Assembly (NCBI GenBank): GCA_002067405.1
Contig: MVRP01000098.1
Coordinates: 1-14,021 of the forward strand
Length of the DNA stretch: 14,021 nt
Origin: Syntrophorhabdaceae bacterium PtaU1.Bin034
GTDB taxonomy: Bacteria; Desulfobacterota_G; Syntrophorhabdia; Syntrophorhabdales; WCHB1-27
Direction: 5' to 3'
Part shown: positions 1 through 7,450 of the stretch, piece after piece
Layout: each line of letters starts with the position of its first letter
Numbering within the stretch: the stretch's first letter is position 1
Notes under the pieces: model-generated
Told to the model about the DNA's origin: nothing
Seen by the model: the letters and a program-made list of their open reading frames with translations, nothing else
Database searches by the model: none
Position numbers and translations under genes: made by a program

Positions 1-525
1 AACCTGGAAGAGATGATCCGGGTGGGACGATTCAGGCAGGATCTATGGTTCCGGCTGAATGTCTTTCCGATCGTGGTCCCGCCCCTCCGTCAAAGAAAGG
101 CTGATATTCCCGAATTAGTTGATCGTTTTATCTACAGGAAATCGAAAGAATTGAGGCTCCCGGGGTCCATACGCCTCGCCCCCGGAGCAATTGATCAGCT
201 TATGTCGTATGACTGGCCGGGAAACATCCGCGAACTCGAAAACGTGGTTGAACGCGGATTGATCCTTAACAAGGGCGAGCCCCTGACGTTTAGCCCGTTC
301 TTACCGTCCGACCTGCACAAACACGTTGACCCCGACTCGTTTCCTCACGAAGGACCACCTCGGACCCTCGACGAAATCATCTCGGACTATATTCGCCATA
401 TCCTTGTGCTGACCAAGGGCAAGATTCATGGTCCGGGAGGCGCAGCCGAGTTACTTGGGGTAAACCCGACCACATTGAGAAGCAGGATGAAAAAAATGCA
501 TATTCCGTTCAAGCGGTCACGATAA
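1..525 (+). CDS. Sigma-54-dependent transcriptional activator, C-terminal part (5' truncated by window)
   Basis: The reading frame is open from base 1, so the gene begins upstream of the window; the first visible ATG (13) is internal. The visible protein carries the end of the AAA+ sigma-54 interaction module: FRQDLWFRLNVFPI (a conserved stretch of the family that holds the arginine-finger region), then PPLRQRKADIP, then WPGNIRELENVVERG, which marks the end of the AAA+ C-subdomain. The last 50 residues (about 120-170 of the visible part) form a Fis-type helix-turn-helix containing GGAAELLGVNPTTLRSRMKK. Such proteins bind upstream activator sites and use ATP to remodel sigma-54 RNA polymerase. 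The Walker A, GAFTGA loop and any sensor domain lie outside the window, so the input signal is unknown. It converges with the PAS-LuxR gene, with 16 bases between the two stop codons and no terminator-like hairpin. Family assignment is secure. Confidence 0.95.
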   Translation, partial: NLEEMIRVGRFRQDLWFRLNVFPIVVPPLRQRKADIPELVDRFIYRKSKELRLPGSIRLAPGAIDQLMSYDWPGNIRELENVVERGLILNKGEPLTFSPFLPSDLHKHVDPDSFPHEGPPRTLDEIISDYIRHILVLTKGKIHGPGGAAELLGVNPTTLRSRMKKMHIPFKRSR

Positions 526-541
526 ATTGGAGGATATTACG

Positions 542-1783
542 TTAGTTGAGCTGCATCAAATAGGCTTTGAGGTTAATCTTTTGCTTGTTCAGTCCCAGTT
601 TGTTTCTGATGTTTTGCCGGTGGCGGTTGATGGCGTTCTCCGATACCCCTGATATCTTCGCGACTTCCTTGATCGTTTTCCCGTCCCTGATAAGGTTCGC
701 CACCAGTATCTCCGTCCTCGTGAAGTTGGAGTAGGCGGAAGTCATCTTTTGAACGAAGGGTGAAATAATGTTTTTCAGGTTCGTTTCGAGAATATCAAGA
801 TACGTCCTCTGTTCCTCCTCGAGCCTCTTTTCCTTAAGCCTCTCGATGTAGGGCAGCACGAGTTTCTTCACGTTATCGAGGATTCTCCCCTCCATCTCGT
901 CTTTGTCCTGCTCTCTCTGCCGCAGCAATACCTTCAGGGCGCTGTTGACTTCTTCAAGATTAATCGACTTGATCTTCAGCTCTTCCTCGGCTTTCCTTCG
1001 CGCTGTAATATCCCTGACAAATCCTCCGAGGCCTTTTCCACTCTCGCCCAGGCTCACCGCGAATTTTCGGATTTCGTAAATCTTGTCGGCAACCGTTTCT
1101 TCCCATACCAGCACAGATGAAGAATCCACCGCCCTTATGTCCGCCTTCCTTGCCTTTTCTGCGTTCTCGCGCGGCATGATATCGTAGTCCGTTTTGCCGA
1201 TTATCTCCTCTCCCTTTTTTTTGAAATACGCTCCGAGCCGCTTGTTGACGATTATATAACGGAACCGCGCGTCCTTGAGAAAGACCCCGTCAGAGGTGGA
1301 ATCGATGAACGTGCGATAACGTTCCTCGCTCGCCCGCAGCTTGTTTTCGGCCTCCTTTCGTTCGGTAATGTCCCGTACGATAGCCTGAAGCAGGCGGGTG
1401 TTTTTGTCTATCTCGATCTTGTTAAGGCTCACCTCCGCATCGAACACGCTGCCGTCGAGCCGGCAGTGCCTCCACTCGAAGAACTGGGGTCTCTCGTAGA
1501 ACGCGGCTTTTCCCCTTTCAATAGCCTTCTCCTTTGAAATCCTCCCATCCGGCTGGAATGGAGGTGAAAACCTGTACGGCGTCTGTCCGATAATCTGTTC
1601 TCTCGAACAGCGGAAGATCGTCAGGAATTTCTGGTTGCAGTCGACAAACACCTCCCCCCGCATGAGGAATATCCCGTCGTTGGCGTTGTCGAAGAGGGTC
1701 CGGTATTTAATCTCGCTCTCGCGGAGTTTCTCCAGGGGGTCTTTACGTTCGGAAGCGTTCTGTGGCCCGTCCTTTTCTTTCAT
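542..1783 (-). CDS. PAS-PAS sensor protein with LuxR-type HTH output domain
   Basis: The 413-residue cytosolic protein has no membrane segment or signal peptide. Two PAS domains are visible at about 21-145 and 150-265; each ends in the typical IVRDITERK or FVRDITARRK motif that leads into a coiled coil. A charged coiled-coil linker (about 265-340) follows. The C-terminal 60 residues are a LuxR/GerE-type DNA-binding domain: FTRTEILVANLIRDGKT, then KEVAKISGVSENAINRHR and NIRNKLGL. There is no histidine kinase or receiver domain, so this is a one-component regulator: a small ligand or redox signal is presumably sensed by PAS and transmitted to the HTH. The ATG at 1783 has a GGAG 7 bases upstream and a promoter-like site at 1825-1852, so it may be transcribed apart from cheB although it lies 159 bp downstream of it on the same strand. 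Target genes and ligand are unknown; the che operon next door is a natural candidate. Confidence 0.9.
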   Translation of the reverse strand: MKEKDGPQNASERKDPLEKLRESEIKYRTLFDNANDGIFLMRGEVFVDCNQKFLTIFRCSREQIIGQTPYRFSPPFQPDGRISKEKAIERGKAAFYERPQFFEWRHCRLDGSVFDAEVSLNKIEIDKNTRLLQAIVRDITERKEAENKLRASEERYRTFIDSTSDGVFLKDARFRYIIVNKRLGAYFKKKGEEIIGKTDYDIMPRENAEKARKADIRAVDSSSVLVWEETVADKIYEIRKFAVSLGESGKGLGGFVRDITARRKAEEELKIKSINLEEVNSALKVLLRQREQDKDEMEGRILDNVKKLVLPYIERLKEKRLEEEQRTYLDILETNLKNIISPFVQKMTSAYSNFTRTEILVANLIRDGKTIKEVAKISGVSENAINRHRQNIRNKLGLNKQKINLKAYLMQLN

Positions 1784-1824
1784 CTTGCATCTCCAAAAAA
1801 ATCAGATACTTGCAGAATATCGAT

Positions 1825-1852
1825 ATTTTACCATTTCCGGCCGGGAAGACAA
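1825..1852 (-). promoter_or_regulatory. Putative sigma-70-type promoter of the PAS-LuxR gene
   Basis: On the minus strand TTGTCT (4/6 match to the -35 consensus) is followed by a 16-base spacer and TAAAAT (5/6 match to the -10 consensus). It lies about 40-70 bases upstream of the ATG at 1783, which leaves room for the GGAG ribosome-binding site. The AT-rich stretch just downstream contains the palindrome AATATCGATATT. This is a sequence match only. Confidence 0.45.
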
Positions 1853-1905
1853 CAGAAAACTGAGGACGGAAAAACTGTCGAAAAGTGCAACGGGGCGGGA
1901 GAAAC

Positions 1906-1942
1906 GAGCCGCGTGAGAGCCGGAACCCGGTTTTCGCGGCTC
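1906..1942 (-). terminator. Hairpin directly after the cheB stop codon, possible terminator
   Basis: GAGCCGCG (1906-1913) and CGCGGCTC (1935-1942) are perfect 8-base inverted repeats. A smaller CCGG/CCGG pair sits inside the loop. In the direction of cheB transcription the hairpin begins immediately after the TAA stop at 1943-1945 and is followed by GTTTCTCC, a poor U-tract. It could be a weak intrinsic terminator or an RNA-stabilising stem at the end of the che transcript. Confidence 0.35.
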
Positions 1943-2998
1943 TTATGCCTGGCTTAAGATGGTCTTTGCGAGCAGTTCGAGCGGCGTTATCTTGTCTACC
2001 GCCTGCAGTTTGATGGCCTCTTTCGGCATTCCGAACACGACGCACGAATTCTCGTCCTGGGCTATCGTGTACGCCCCCTGCTCTTTCATCTCCCGCATAC
2101 CCCTGGCCCCGTCGTCTCCCATGCCCGTCATGATCACCCCTATGGCGTTCTTTCCTGCATAGCGGGCGGCCGAACGAAAGAGCACGTCAACCGAGGGCCT
2201 GTGCCTGCACACAAGGGGACCGTCCTTCACTTCCACATAGTAGCGGGCGCCGCTCCTTTTCAAAAGTGTATGCCTGTTGCCGGGGGCGATCAGCGCCCTT
2301 CCCCTGATCACCGTATCGTCGTTTTCCGCTTCCTTTACGGATACCCTGCATATCGAGTCAAGCCTGTTCGCGAATGCGCGGGTAAAATGCTCGGGCATGT
2401 GCTGGACGATCACCATGCCCGGCGCATCTTCGGGCAGCGCCTCCAGAAGGATGCGCAGAGCTTCCGTCCCTCCCGTTGAAGCACCTATCGCCACGACCTT
2501 CTCCGTGGTTTGCACCATGGACTTGTTCATCTGCCTGGGAATGATGACATCAGCGGTCAGCTTTGGTGTTACACGGATGGGTGCGGCAACAATCCTTCGA
2601 ACGTGCGCCTTTGCCGCTGCCTTCACCGCATCGCACAGGACTATTTTCGATTCTTCGATGAATTGCTTCACTCCAAGCTTCGGTTTCTGGATGATGTCGA
2701 CCGCTCCGTACTCAAGGGCCTTGAGTGTTGTCTCCGACCCGTTTTCAGTAAGGGAAGAGCACATAACGACCGGTATGGGGTGCTGGGACATAATCTTCTG
2801 AAGGAAAGTGATGCCGTCCATCCGCGGCATCTCGACATCGAGGAGGATCACATCGGGAACCGCCTCTTTCAATCTTTCGGCAGCCGCGTAGGGGTCTCCG
2901 GCAGCCCCTATTACTTCGATAGCAGGATCGGATGCCAGTATGTCGGTCAAGGTCCGGCGAACCACCGCAGAATCGTCGACAACGAGGACTTTCACCAT
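1943..2998 (-). CDS. cheB: Protein-glutamate methylesterase/glutaminase CheB
   Basis: The 351-residue protein has an N-terminal receiver domain (about 1-125) with the acidic pair D9/D10 region, phosphoacceptor D54 in [12 protein letters not shown] and conserved K106. A linker leads to the methylesterase domain (about 165-351). The catalytic serine is S174 in IGASTGG, the histidine H200 in IVQHMP and the aspartate D296 in [10 protein letters not shown]. It removes methyl groups from receptor glutamates and deamidates receptor glutamines when phosphorylated by CheA. I chose the ATG at 2998 and not the upstream in-frame ATG at 3043: it gives the family-standard [10 protein letters not shown] beginning, has AAGGAAGG five bases upstream, and overlaps the cheD stop by 7 bases (ATGGTGA), implying translational coupling. 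It is the last gene of the che operon. Confidence 0.97.
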   Translation of the reverse strand: MVKVLVVDDSAVVRRTLTDILASDPAIEVIGAAGDPYAAAERLKEAVPDVILLDVEMPRMDGITFLQKIMSQHPIPVVMCSSLTENGSETTLKALEYGAVDIIQKPKLGVKQFIEESKIVLCDAVKAAAKAHVRRIVAAPIRVTPKLTADVIIPRQMNKSMVQTTEKVVAIGASTGGTEALRILLEALPEDAPGMVIVQHMPEHFTRAFANRLDSICRVSVKEAENDDTVIRGRALIAPGNRHTLLKRSGARYYVEVKDGPLVCRHRPSVDVLFRSAARYAGKNAIGVIMTGMGDDGARGMREMKEQGAYTIAQDENSCVVFGMPKEAIKLQAVDKITPLELLAKTILSQA

Positions 2999-3459
2999 GA
3001 CGGCCTTCCTTTTATGCGTTTCAGCAATATCCGCCCCCTGCACGTATCAAAAACTATCTTTCTTCCCCTATTCCCGCCCACGTCACACGCGATCATCGTC
3101 AGCTTCTCGGCCTTGATAATACTTATAGCGGCCTCAACGTTAGATTGCCCCACGCTTGATCTTTCGTTGCTGTAATCCAGTACGTTGGCTCCTCCGAAGA
3201 GCTTCACTTCAATTTCCTCTTTTTTTGCTCCCAACATCTGAAGCTTTCCAAGCATGTAATAGATGGAGGTGTCCACATAGCGGAATGCCTCTCCCGAAGA
3301 CGGGCTCCTGGGAAGAAGCGCATGGCAGATGCCCGCAACTTTACACTTTTGGCTGAACATGGTGACCGCCACGCATGAGCCGAGAACAGTCGTGACCAGG
3401 CTCGGTTTTTCGGAGAGAAAAAGCTCTCCCGGTTTAAGGTAGATTTTCTCGGTCTTCAT
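2992..3459 (-). CDS. cheD: Chemoreceptor glutamine deamidase CheD
   Basis: The 155-residue cytosolic enzyme deamidates specific glutamines in chemoreceptors and, in many species, also interacts with CheC. The catalytic residues characterised in the CheD family are present: T23 and C29 in [10 protein letters not shown], and H46 in GICHALLP. The conserved KLFGGANV segment is also seen. The start at 3459 is chosen over the longer frame from 3495 because it overlaps the cheR stop in an ATGA arrangement, has GGAAGA four bases upstream, and gives the usual family length. No cheC or cheX is in this window. Position between cheR and cheB suggests that the three receptor-modifying enzymes are made together. 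Confidence 0.95.
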   Translation of the reverse strand: MKTEKIYLKPGELFLSEKPSLVTTVLGSCVAVTMFSQKCKVAGICHALLPRSPSSGEAFRYVDTSIYYMLGKLQMLGAKKEEIEVKLFGGANVLDYSNERSSVGQSNVEAAISIIKAEKLTMIACDVGGNRGRKIVFDTCRGRILLKRIKGRPSW

Positions 3460-4295
3460 CCGGTCTTCCGGTAGACTGTGGGCGTAACCTGGCATAACGG
3501 CACCTCCATTCCAAGGAGTGTTTCAGAATGTCCCATAAACAGATATCCGTCAGTTGAAAGGTAGCGGCAAAACTTCCTGAGGAGCTTCTCCTGGGTCGGC
3601 TTGTCAAAGTAGATGATGACATTCCTGCAAAAGATAATGTCCACGGGCTCCTGGAACCCGAAGTCACCATCCATAAAGTTCAATCTCCGGAAGGTCACCC
3701 GTTCGCGCAGCTCGGGCACAATGCGGTATACCCTGTTCTCGGGGTCTTTGCTCTTGAGCAGGTATTTCTTGCGTAGCTCTATCGGAATCGGTATTATACG
3801 CTCCTCATCATAGATGGCGAGTGCCGCCTTCTCCAGTACCTTTGTCGAGATATCAGTGGCAAGTATCGCGTAATCCGTTCCCTGGTGATCTCTTGTATAC
3901 TCGTTCATGACTATGGCAAGGGTATACGGCTCTTCTCCGGTAGAGCACCCGGCGCTCCACAGCGCAATCGGTCTCCTGGCATGCCCCTGTCGAAGACGGG
4001 GCAAGGCCTTCTGAACAAGGTAATTGAAGTGAACCGGCTCTCTGAAAAAATCCGTCTTGTTTGTCGTGATCGCATCAATCATGCAGATCAGTTCTTCTTC
4101 CATCCCTTTTGGGCTGAAAAGATAGTCGCAGTATTGAGAGAATGAAGCGACGCCGACAGTTCTGAGCCGCTTCTGAAGGCGGGCTTCAAGCATGATCCTT
4201 TTTGACTCGGTGATCTTGATCCCGCACTCGGTGTATATGAACTGCCTCAGCCGGGAAAATTCCCTGTTCGAGAGCGGTCTCGGAGTCTGGTTCAT
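3456..4295 (-). CDS. cheR: Chemotaxis protein methyltransferase CheR
   Basis: The 279-residue protein transfers methyl groups from S-adenosylmethionine to receptor glutamates. The N-terminal helical CheR domain (about 1-75) precedes the conserved TTNKTDFFREP (77-87). The SAM-binding motif follows, LWSAGCSTGEEPYTLA (112-127), then ATDIS (146-150) and FCRNVIIYFDKPTQEKLL (222-239). Length and motifs match the ordinary single-domain CheR; no TPR repeats or receptor-tethering pentapeptide-binding extras are obvious. The ATG at 4295 has AAGAAGG about nine bases upstream. It overlaps cheD by four bases (ATGA) but is separated from cheA by 684 bp of palindromic non-coding DNA, so cheR-cheD-cheB form a tightly coupled block whose expression relative to cheA may differ. 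Confidence 0.97.
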   Translation of the reverse strand: MNQTPRPLSNREFSRLRQFIYTECGIKITESKRIMLEARLQKRLRTVGVASFSQYCDYLFSPKGMEEELICMIDAITTNKTDFFREPVHFNYLVQKALPRLRQGHARRPIALWSAGCSTGEEPYTLAIVMNEYTRDHQGTDYAILATDISTKVLEKAALAIYDEERIIPIPIELRKKYLLKSKDPENRVYRIVPELRERVTFRRLNFMDGDFGFQEPVDIIFCRNVIIYFDKPTQEKLLRKFCRYLSTDGYLFMGHSETLLGMEVPLCQVTPTVYRKTG

Positions 4296-4330
4296 TTAAA
4301 AATACCTTCTTGTTCGTCGGCCGGCCGCCC

Positions 4331-4450
4331 CATTTGAGAAAATGTCCATCTGCCGCGCTCTGCGCGCCTTGCGTCCTCCGACGTACATTCAGTACGTCTC
4401 CGGCCTGCAAAACTTGCAGAGCATCGACATCTGAAGCATTTCCTCAAATG
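4331..4450. repeat. 120-bp nested palindromic element between cheA and cheR
   Basis: The ends are near-perfect inverted repeats: CATTTGAGAAAATG (4331-4344) and CATTTCCTCAAATG (4437-4450), matching at 13 of 14 positions; CCC and GGG extend the pairing outward by up to two further bases. Three perfect small hairpins lie inside: CGCGC/GCGCG (4354-4366), GACGTAC/GTACGTC with loop ATTCA (4380-4398), and CTGCAA/TTGCAG with loop AAC (4405-4419). Such a design is typical of dispersed palindromic repeats in bacterial genomes, but no second copy lies in this window, so repetition is inferred. Confidence 0.6.
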
Positions 4451-4465
4451 GGATCGTCCACCCGA

Positions 4466-4549
4466 GCCGGAATTGAACTTTCTTGTCGCCAATTCCGGCA
4501 TTATAGGAGCAACTGCGCAATTGGTTACGGTCGGCATAAAGCCGACAAG
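4466..4549. repeat. Second palindromic unit with nested inverted repeats
   Basis: GCCGGAATTG (4466-4475) pairs perfectly with CAATTCCGGC (4490-4499) around a 14-base loop. Overlapping this, CTTGTCGCC (4482-4490) pairs at 8 of 9 positions with GCCGACAAG (4541-4549). GTCGGC/GCCGAC (4530-4546) makes a further perfect hairpin with loop ATAAA. The two outer pairings overlap and compete, so alternative folds are possible. It sits 15 bases from the preceding palindromic element and may be part of the same composite repeat. Confidence 0.5.
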
Positions 4550-4671
4550 ATCGTTTTCTTTATGCTGTCTCTTCCCAACATTAAAGACCCCCTTTCCAGA
4601 CCCGGAGAATCCCCTTCTCTCGCGAACATTGCGGGAACGTCCGGGTTGCGACCCGTCTGTGGACGACGGGT

Positions 4672-4712
4672 GCCCCGCGCCATTGGCTGAAGCATATGGA
4701 ATGGTGCGGGGC
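4672..4712. repeat. Inverted repeat, 13-base arms
   Basis: GCCCCGCGCCATT (4672-4684) and AATGGTGCGGGGC (4700-4712) pair at 12 of 13 positions around a 15-base loop. Just upstream ACCCGTC and GACGGGT form another short stem near 4651-4671. No T-run follows on either strand, so it is not an intrinsic terminator. Confidence 0.5.
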
Positions 4713-4754
4713 GCGCAGGGCGAGGACTGTTTAAGCGTAGTCCGACGACGAGAG

Positions 4755-4766
4755 GCGGGTACCCGC
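4755..4766. repeat. Perfect 12-bp palindrome
   Basis: GCGGGTACCCGC is self-complementary. The core GGGTACCCG recurs at about 4819-4827 in the next stem-loop, which suggests two related palindromic units in the same block. Confidence 0.4.
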
Positions 4767-4822
4767 GCGAAGCGTGGGTGGATGAGTTCCGCAGCCCAAT
4801 GGAATAGGCAATAACGCCGGGT

Positions 4823-4852
4823 ACCCGCCCTCCGAGCTTGCTCTGGGCGGGT
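4823..4852. repeat. Stem-loop with perfect 8-base arms
   Basis: ACCCGCCC (4823-4830) pairs with GGGCGGGT (4845-4852); the 14-base loop contains a further GAG/CTC pairing. It lies about 130 bases downstream of cheA in the transcription direction and has no U-tract, so it is more likely a processing or stabilising stem, or part of a repeat, than a terminator. Confidence 0.45.
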
Positions 4853-4979
4853 GGCAACGGGTCGGACGTGGAGCACTTGAGAGCGAAGAAGGGGTTCGGA
4901 GGGTCTGGGGGACCAGCCATCAAAAACCCGTGTCTTTTATGAGTCGTGATTTTCCTCCCATCCTTCAATGTTTGGTTCT

Positions 4980-7085
4980 TTAACCGCAGGCCGCCTCGGC
5001 CAGTTCTACATTTCTCACCAGCTTCGGCACGTCCACGATCAATGCCACCGTCCCGTTCCCCAGGATCGTCGCCCCTGATACGGCGTCCACGCCCCGGTAC
5101 ACCTTTCCGAGGGTCTTGATAACGGTTTGGTGCTCTCCCACAACGCTGTCCACCACGAGGCCCACCCTGTCGCCGTTCACTCCGGTTATCACTATCTGCT
5201 CTATGGGCGGCGGTTCACCCGGAATCCGGAACTCGTTTCTCAGCCTGACGTACGGGACGATCTCGCCCCGTATATTGGCTATATTCCTGCCATGGGCCTT
5301 CCTTGTGTCTTCGTTCGTGAGTTCAACACACTCCTCGACTATGGAAAGGGGCAACACAAAGTGCTCATCGGCAAGCCTCACAAGGAGCCCTTCGACTATG
5401 GCGAGGGTGAGGGGGAGTTTTATGGTGATCGTGGTCCCCTTCCCTTGTTCGCTCGCGATCTGTATGGAACCTCCGAGGCCGTCAATCGCCTTCTTTACGA
5501 CGTCCATTCCCACGCCGCGCCCCGAAACACTGGTTATCCGGCTCGCGGTTGAAAAACCCGGGGCGAAGATGAAACCGAATACGTCCCGGTCCGTCAGCTC
5601 TTGACCGGCCGAAGCAAGCCCTTTTTCTATGGCCTTGGCAAGTATTGCCTCCCTGTCGAGGCCTTTGCCGTCATCCTTTATGCGGATGATGACGTTCGCT
5701 CCCGAGTGACTGGCGGAAAGATGAATTACGCCGGCCCTGGGTTTGCCGTCGGAGAGCCTCTTTTCCGGTGATTCGATGCCATGGTCTATCGAGTTCCTTA
5801 TCACATGGACGAGAGGATCGTTAAGTCTCTCTATGACCGTTTTGTCCAGTTCTGTCTCGGCGCCTTCGGTCGTCATCTCTATCTCTTTTCCGAGCTCCTG
5901 GGAGAGATCGCGAATGAGACGCTTGAATCTGCCGAAGGTAGTGCCTATGGGAAGCATACGGATACTCATGGTGTTATCCCTCAGCTCGGCTGTCAACCGC
6001 TCGACCTCCTCGGCTATGGCGCCCAGGTCGTTGTCTCCCGAGATCGACGCGGTCTGGCTGAGCCTCGCCTGGACCGTGACGAGCTCTCCTACCAGATTGA
6101 CCAATATATCCAGCTTCTCCGCCGGGACCCTTATGCTTGATATTGCTTCTTCCTTTGAGGTTTTCTCTCGTATTTTTCGCACGTGCTGTTGCTCGGTGAG
6201 CGCCGAGTCCACCTCGTTCTGCGTCACGATCCCCTTCTCACAGAGGATCTCTCCCAGGTATTTCCTTTCGCTCAACACATTTCGCAGGTCTTCCCTGGTG
6301 ATTTCGCCCCGATCCAGCAGGATCTCCCCGATCCTCCTGTCCCCCGGCTCGTCGGGTCCGCCCGCCCCTCCCGCTATTGTCTCGATCTTGATATCACATA
6401 TGTCTTCCACGAAGATAAAGACATCCTTTATGGTATCCATCCCCCGGCCGGAAGTGAGGATGATATCCCACCCCATGTAGCAGTATTCGGGGTTCATGTG
6501 CTCAAGGTCGGGAATATCGTCGAGTTGCGCGACGATGCTGCACTCGCCCAGCCCTCTGAGCTCTTCGAGGAGGAGCAACGGGTTCGTTCCGCTCAGGAAG
6601 ATTTCTTTCGAGGGCCTGAAACGGATACGGTAGGTGACCATTTCCTCGTCTTCGGTCGTCCCGGGAGCCGAAGAGCCGGCGGCCGGCTCAGTGGACCCCA
6701 CCCCTTCTTTCTCCAGGCCCAGCCTCACAAACCCGTCGATGGCCTGCTGTAATGATGCCTCCCGGACCGTTTCTTCCGGGGATTCATCGAGCATGATCTT
6801 GATAAAATCCCGTGCCTGAAGGGTAAGGCTGATCAGTTCTTTCGTCACCTGAAGCTGTCCGTTCCTCACTTTGTCGTAAACGGTCTCTATCTGATGGGTA
6901 AATGCCGCCACATCATCAAAACCGAACATGGAGCCCGAACCCTTGATCGTATGCATGGCACGGAATATCCTGCCTATCAGTTCTCCGTCGTCCGGCGCCT
7001 CTTCCAGTTCCAAAAGGGAACCTTCAAGCTCGGAAAGCAGCTCGTAAGCTTCCTCCCTGAATGCTTCCCTGTGAATATCCTTCAT
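4980..7085 (-). CDS. cheA: Chemotaxis histidine kinase CheA with extra repeat module
   Basis: The 701-residue kinase autophosphorylates and passes phosphate to CheY and CheB. P1/Hpt (about 1-110) carries phosphorylated H45 in AMHTIKGSG. A P2-like domain lies at about 150-237. Residues 250-300 form two short repeats, RIGEILLDRG and YLGEILCEKG with period 25, resembling the GspE/PilB N-terminal (MshEN-type) motif. Dimerisation helices start near 315 (RVPAEKLDILVNLVGEL). The ATPase domain has the N box around N431 (HVIRNSIDHGIE), G1 at 471-475 (DDGKG) and G2 at 521-527 (SGRGVGM). A CheW-like P5 domain ends the protein (about 560-700). The ATG at 7085 is chosen because it overlaps the cheY stop as ATGA and places the Hpt domain at the N-terminus; a longer in-frame start would lie inside cheY. 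No CheW gene accompanies it. Confidence 0.97.
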   Translation of the reverse strand: MKDIHREAFREEAYELLSELEGSLLELEEAPDDGELIGRIFRAMHTIKGSGSMFGFDDVAAFTHQIETVYDKVRNGQLQVTKELISLTLQARDFIKIMLDESPEETVREASLQQAIDGFVRLGLEKEGVGSTEPAAGSSAPGTTEDEEMVTYRIRFRPSKEIFLSGTNPLLLLEELRGLGECSIVAQLDDIPDLEHMNPEYCYMGWDIILTSGRGMDTIKDVFIFVEDICDIKIETIAGGAGGPDEPGDRRIGEILLDRGEITREDLRNVLSERKYLGEILCEKGIVTQNEVDSALTEQQHVRKIREKTSKEEAISSIRVPAEKLDILVNLVGELVTVQARLSQTASISGDNDLGAIAEEVERLTAELRDNTMSIRMLPIGTTFGRFKRLIRDLSQELGKEIEMTTEGAETELDKTVIERLNDPLVHVIRNSIDHGIESPEKRLSDGKPRAGVIHLSASHSGANVIIRIKDDGKGLDREAILAKAIEKGLASAGQELTDRDVFGFIFAPGFSTASRITSVSGRGVGMDVVKKAIDGLGGSIQIASEQGKGTTITIKLPLTLAIVEGLLVRLADEHFVLPLSIVEECVELTNEDTRKAHGRNIANIRGEIVPYVRLRNEFRIPGEPPPIEQIVITGVNGDRVGLVVDSVVGEHQTVIKTLGKVYRGVDAVSGATILGNGTVALIVDVPKLVRNVELAEAACG

Positions 7086-7447
7086 CCCAGCACCTTCTTG
7101 ATCACGGCAACAAGCTGGTCCGGCTTGAAGGGTTTCACGATCCATCCGGTCGCTCCGGCCTGCTTGCCTTCCATCTTCTTCGAGTCCTGTGATTCAGTGG
7201 TAAGCATGATTATGGGGATGAACCTGTAAGAAGGCTGCGCCCTCACCCCTTTGATGAGGCCTATGCCGTCCAGCCTAGGCATGTTAAGGTCTGTTATTAT
7301 CATGTGTATGGGCTTACCGTTGGTCTTGTCCAAAGCGTCCTGCCCGTCGGTCGCTTCTATCACGTCATATCCCGAATTCCTGATCGTAAAGCTCACCATC
7401 TGCCTCATGCTCGCCGAATCATCCACCACCATGATCGTCTTCGCCAT
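7082..7447 (-). CDS. cheY: Single-domain response regulator CheY
   Basis: The 121-residue receiver domain has the acidic pocket D9/D10 (VVDDS), phosphoacceptor D53 in IITDLNMPRLDG, switch threonine T83/T84 in MLTTES and lysine K105 in IVKPF. It has no output domain, so phospho-CheY acts by binding a partner, normally the flagellar switch, after phosphorylation by the neighbouring CheA. The ATG at 7447 has GGAGGGG upstream, formed by the last codons of the STAS gene, and the gene overlaps cheA by four bases (ATGA). The divergent gene at 8123 encodes a CheZ-like motif that could remove its phosphate. The tight position between STAS and cheA supports a CheY role over a generic receiver. Confidence 0.95.
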   Translation of the reverse strand: MAKTIMVVDDSASMRQMVSFTIRNSGYDVIEATDGQDALDKTNGKPIHMIITDLNMPRLDGIGLIKGVRAQPSYRFIPIIMLTTESQDSKKMEGKQAGATGWIVKPFKPDQLVAVIKKVLG

Positions 7448-7450
7448 TTC

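Larger units (their letters stand above)
4296..4979. other. 684-bp palindrome-rich non-coding interval inside the che operon
   Basis: No credible gene is present. Open frames on the minus strand here (for example 4292-4876 and 4525-4968) give Arg/Pro/Ser-rich translations with no recognisable domain, and the overlapping frames on both strands stay open together, as is common in GC-rich palindromic DNA. The interval is instead packed with inverted repeats, listed separately at 4331-4450, 4466-4549, 4672-4712, 4755-4766 and 4823-4852. It separates cheA from cheR, which are normally adjacent or close. I infer one or more dispersed palindromic elements (REP- or MITE-like) that inserted into the operon. 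No transposase and no obvious target-site duplication were seen. Confidence 0.7.

Noticed and set aside
2201..3175. Several plus-strand open frames opposite cheB and cheD (for example 2277-2801 and 2510-3175)
   Set aside because: They lie wholly antisense to strongly conserved che genes and encode no known domain; they are frame shadows.
4530..4560. Hairpin GTCGGC/GCCGAC followed by a T-rich stretch on the plus strand, as an intrinsic terminator
   Set aside because: The T-rich part begins about seven bases after the stem and is interrupted; no plus-strand gene ends nearby.
4292..4968. Two long overlapping minus-strand open frames (194 and 147 residues) between cheA and cheR
   Set aside because: Both are Arg/Pro/Ser-rich, have no recognisable domain, run through the palindromes and overlap other open frames on the plus strand. 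Their openness fits GC-rich repeat DNA better than genes.
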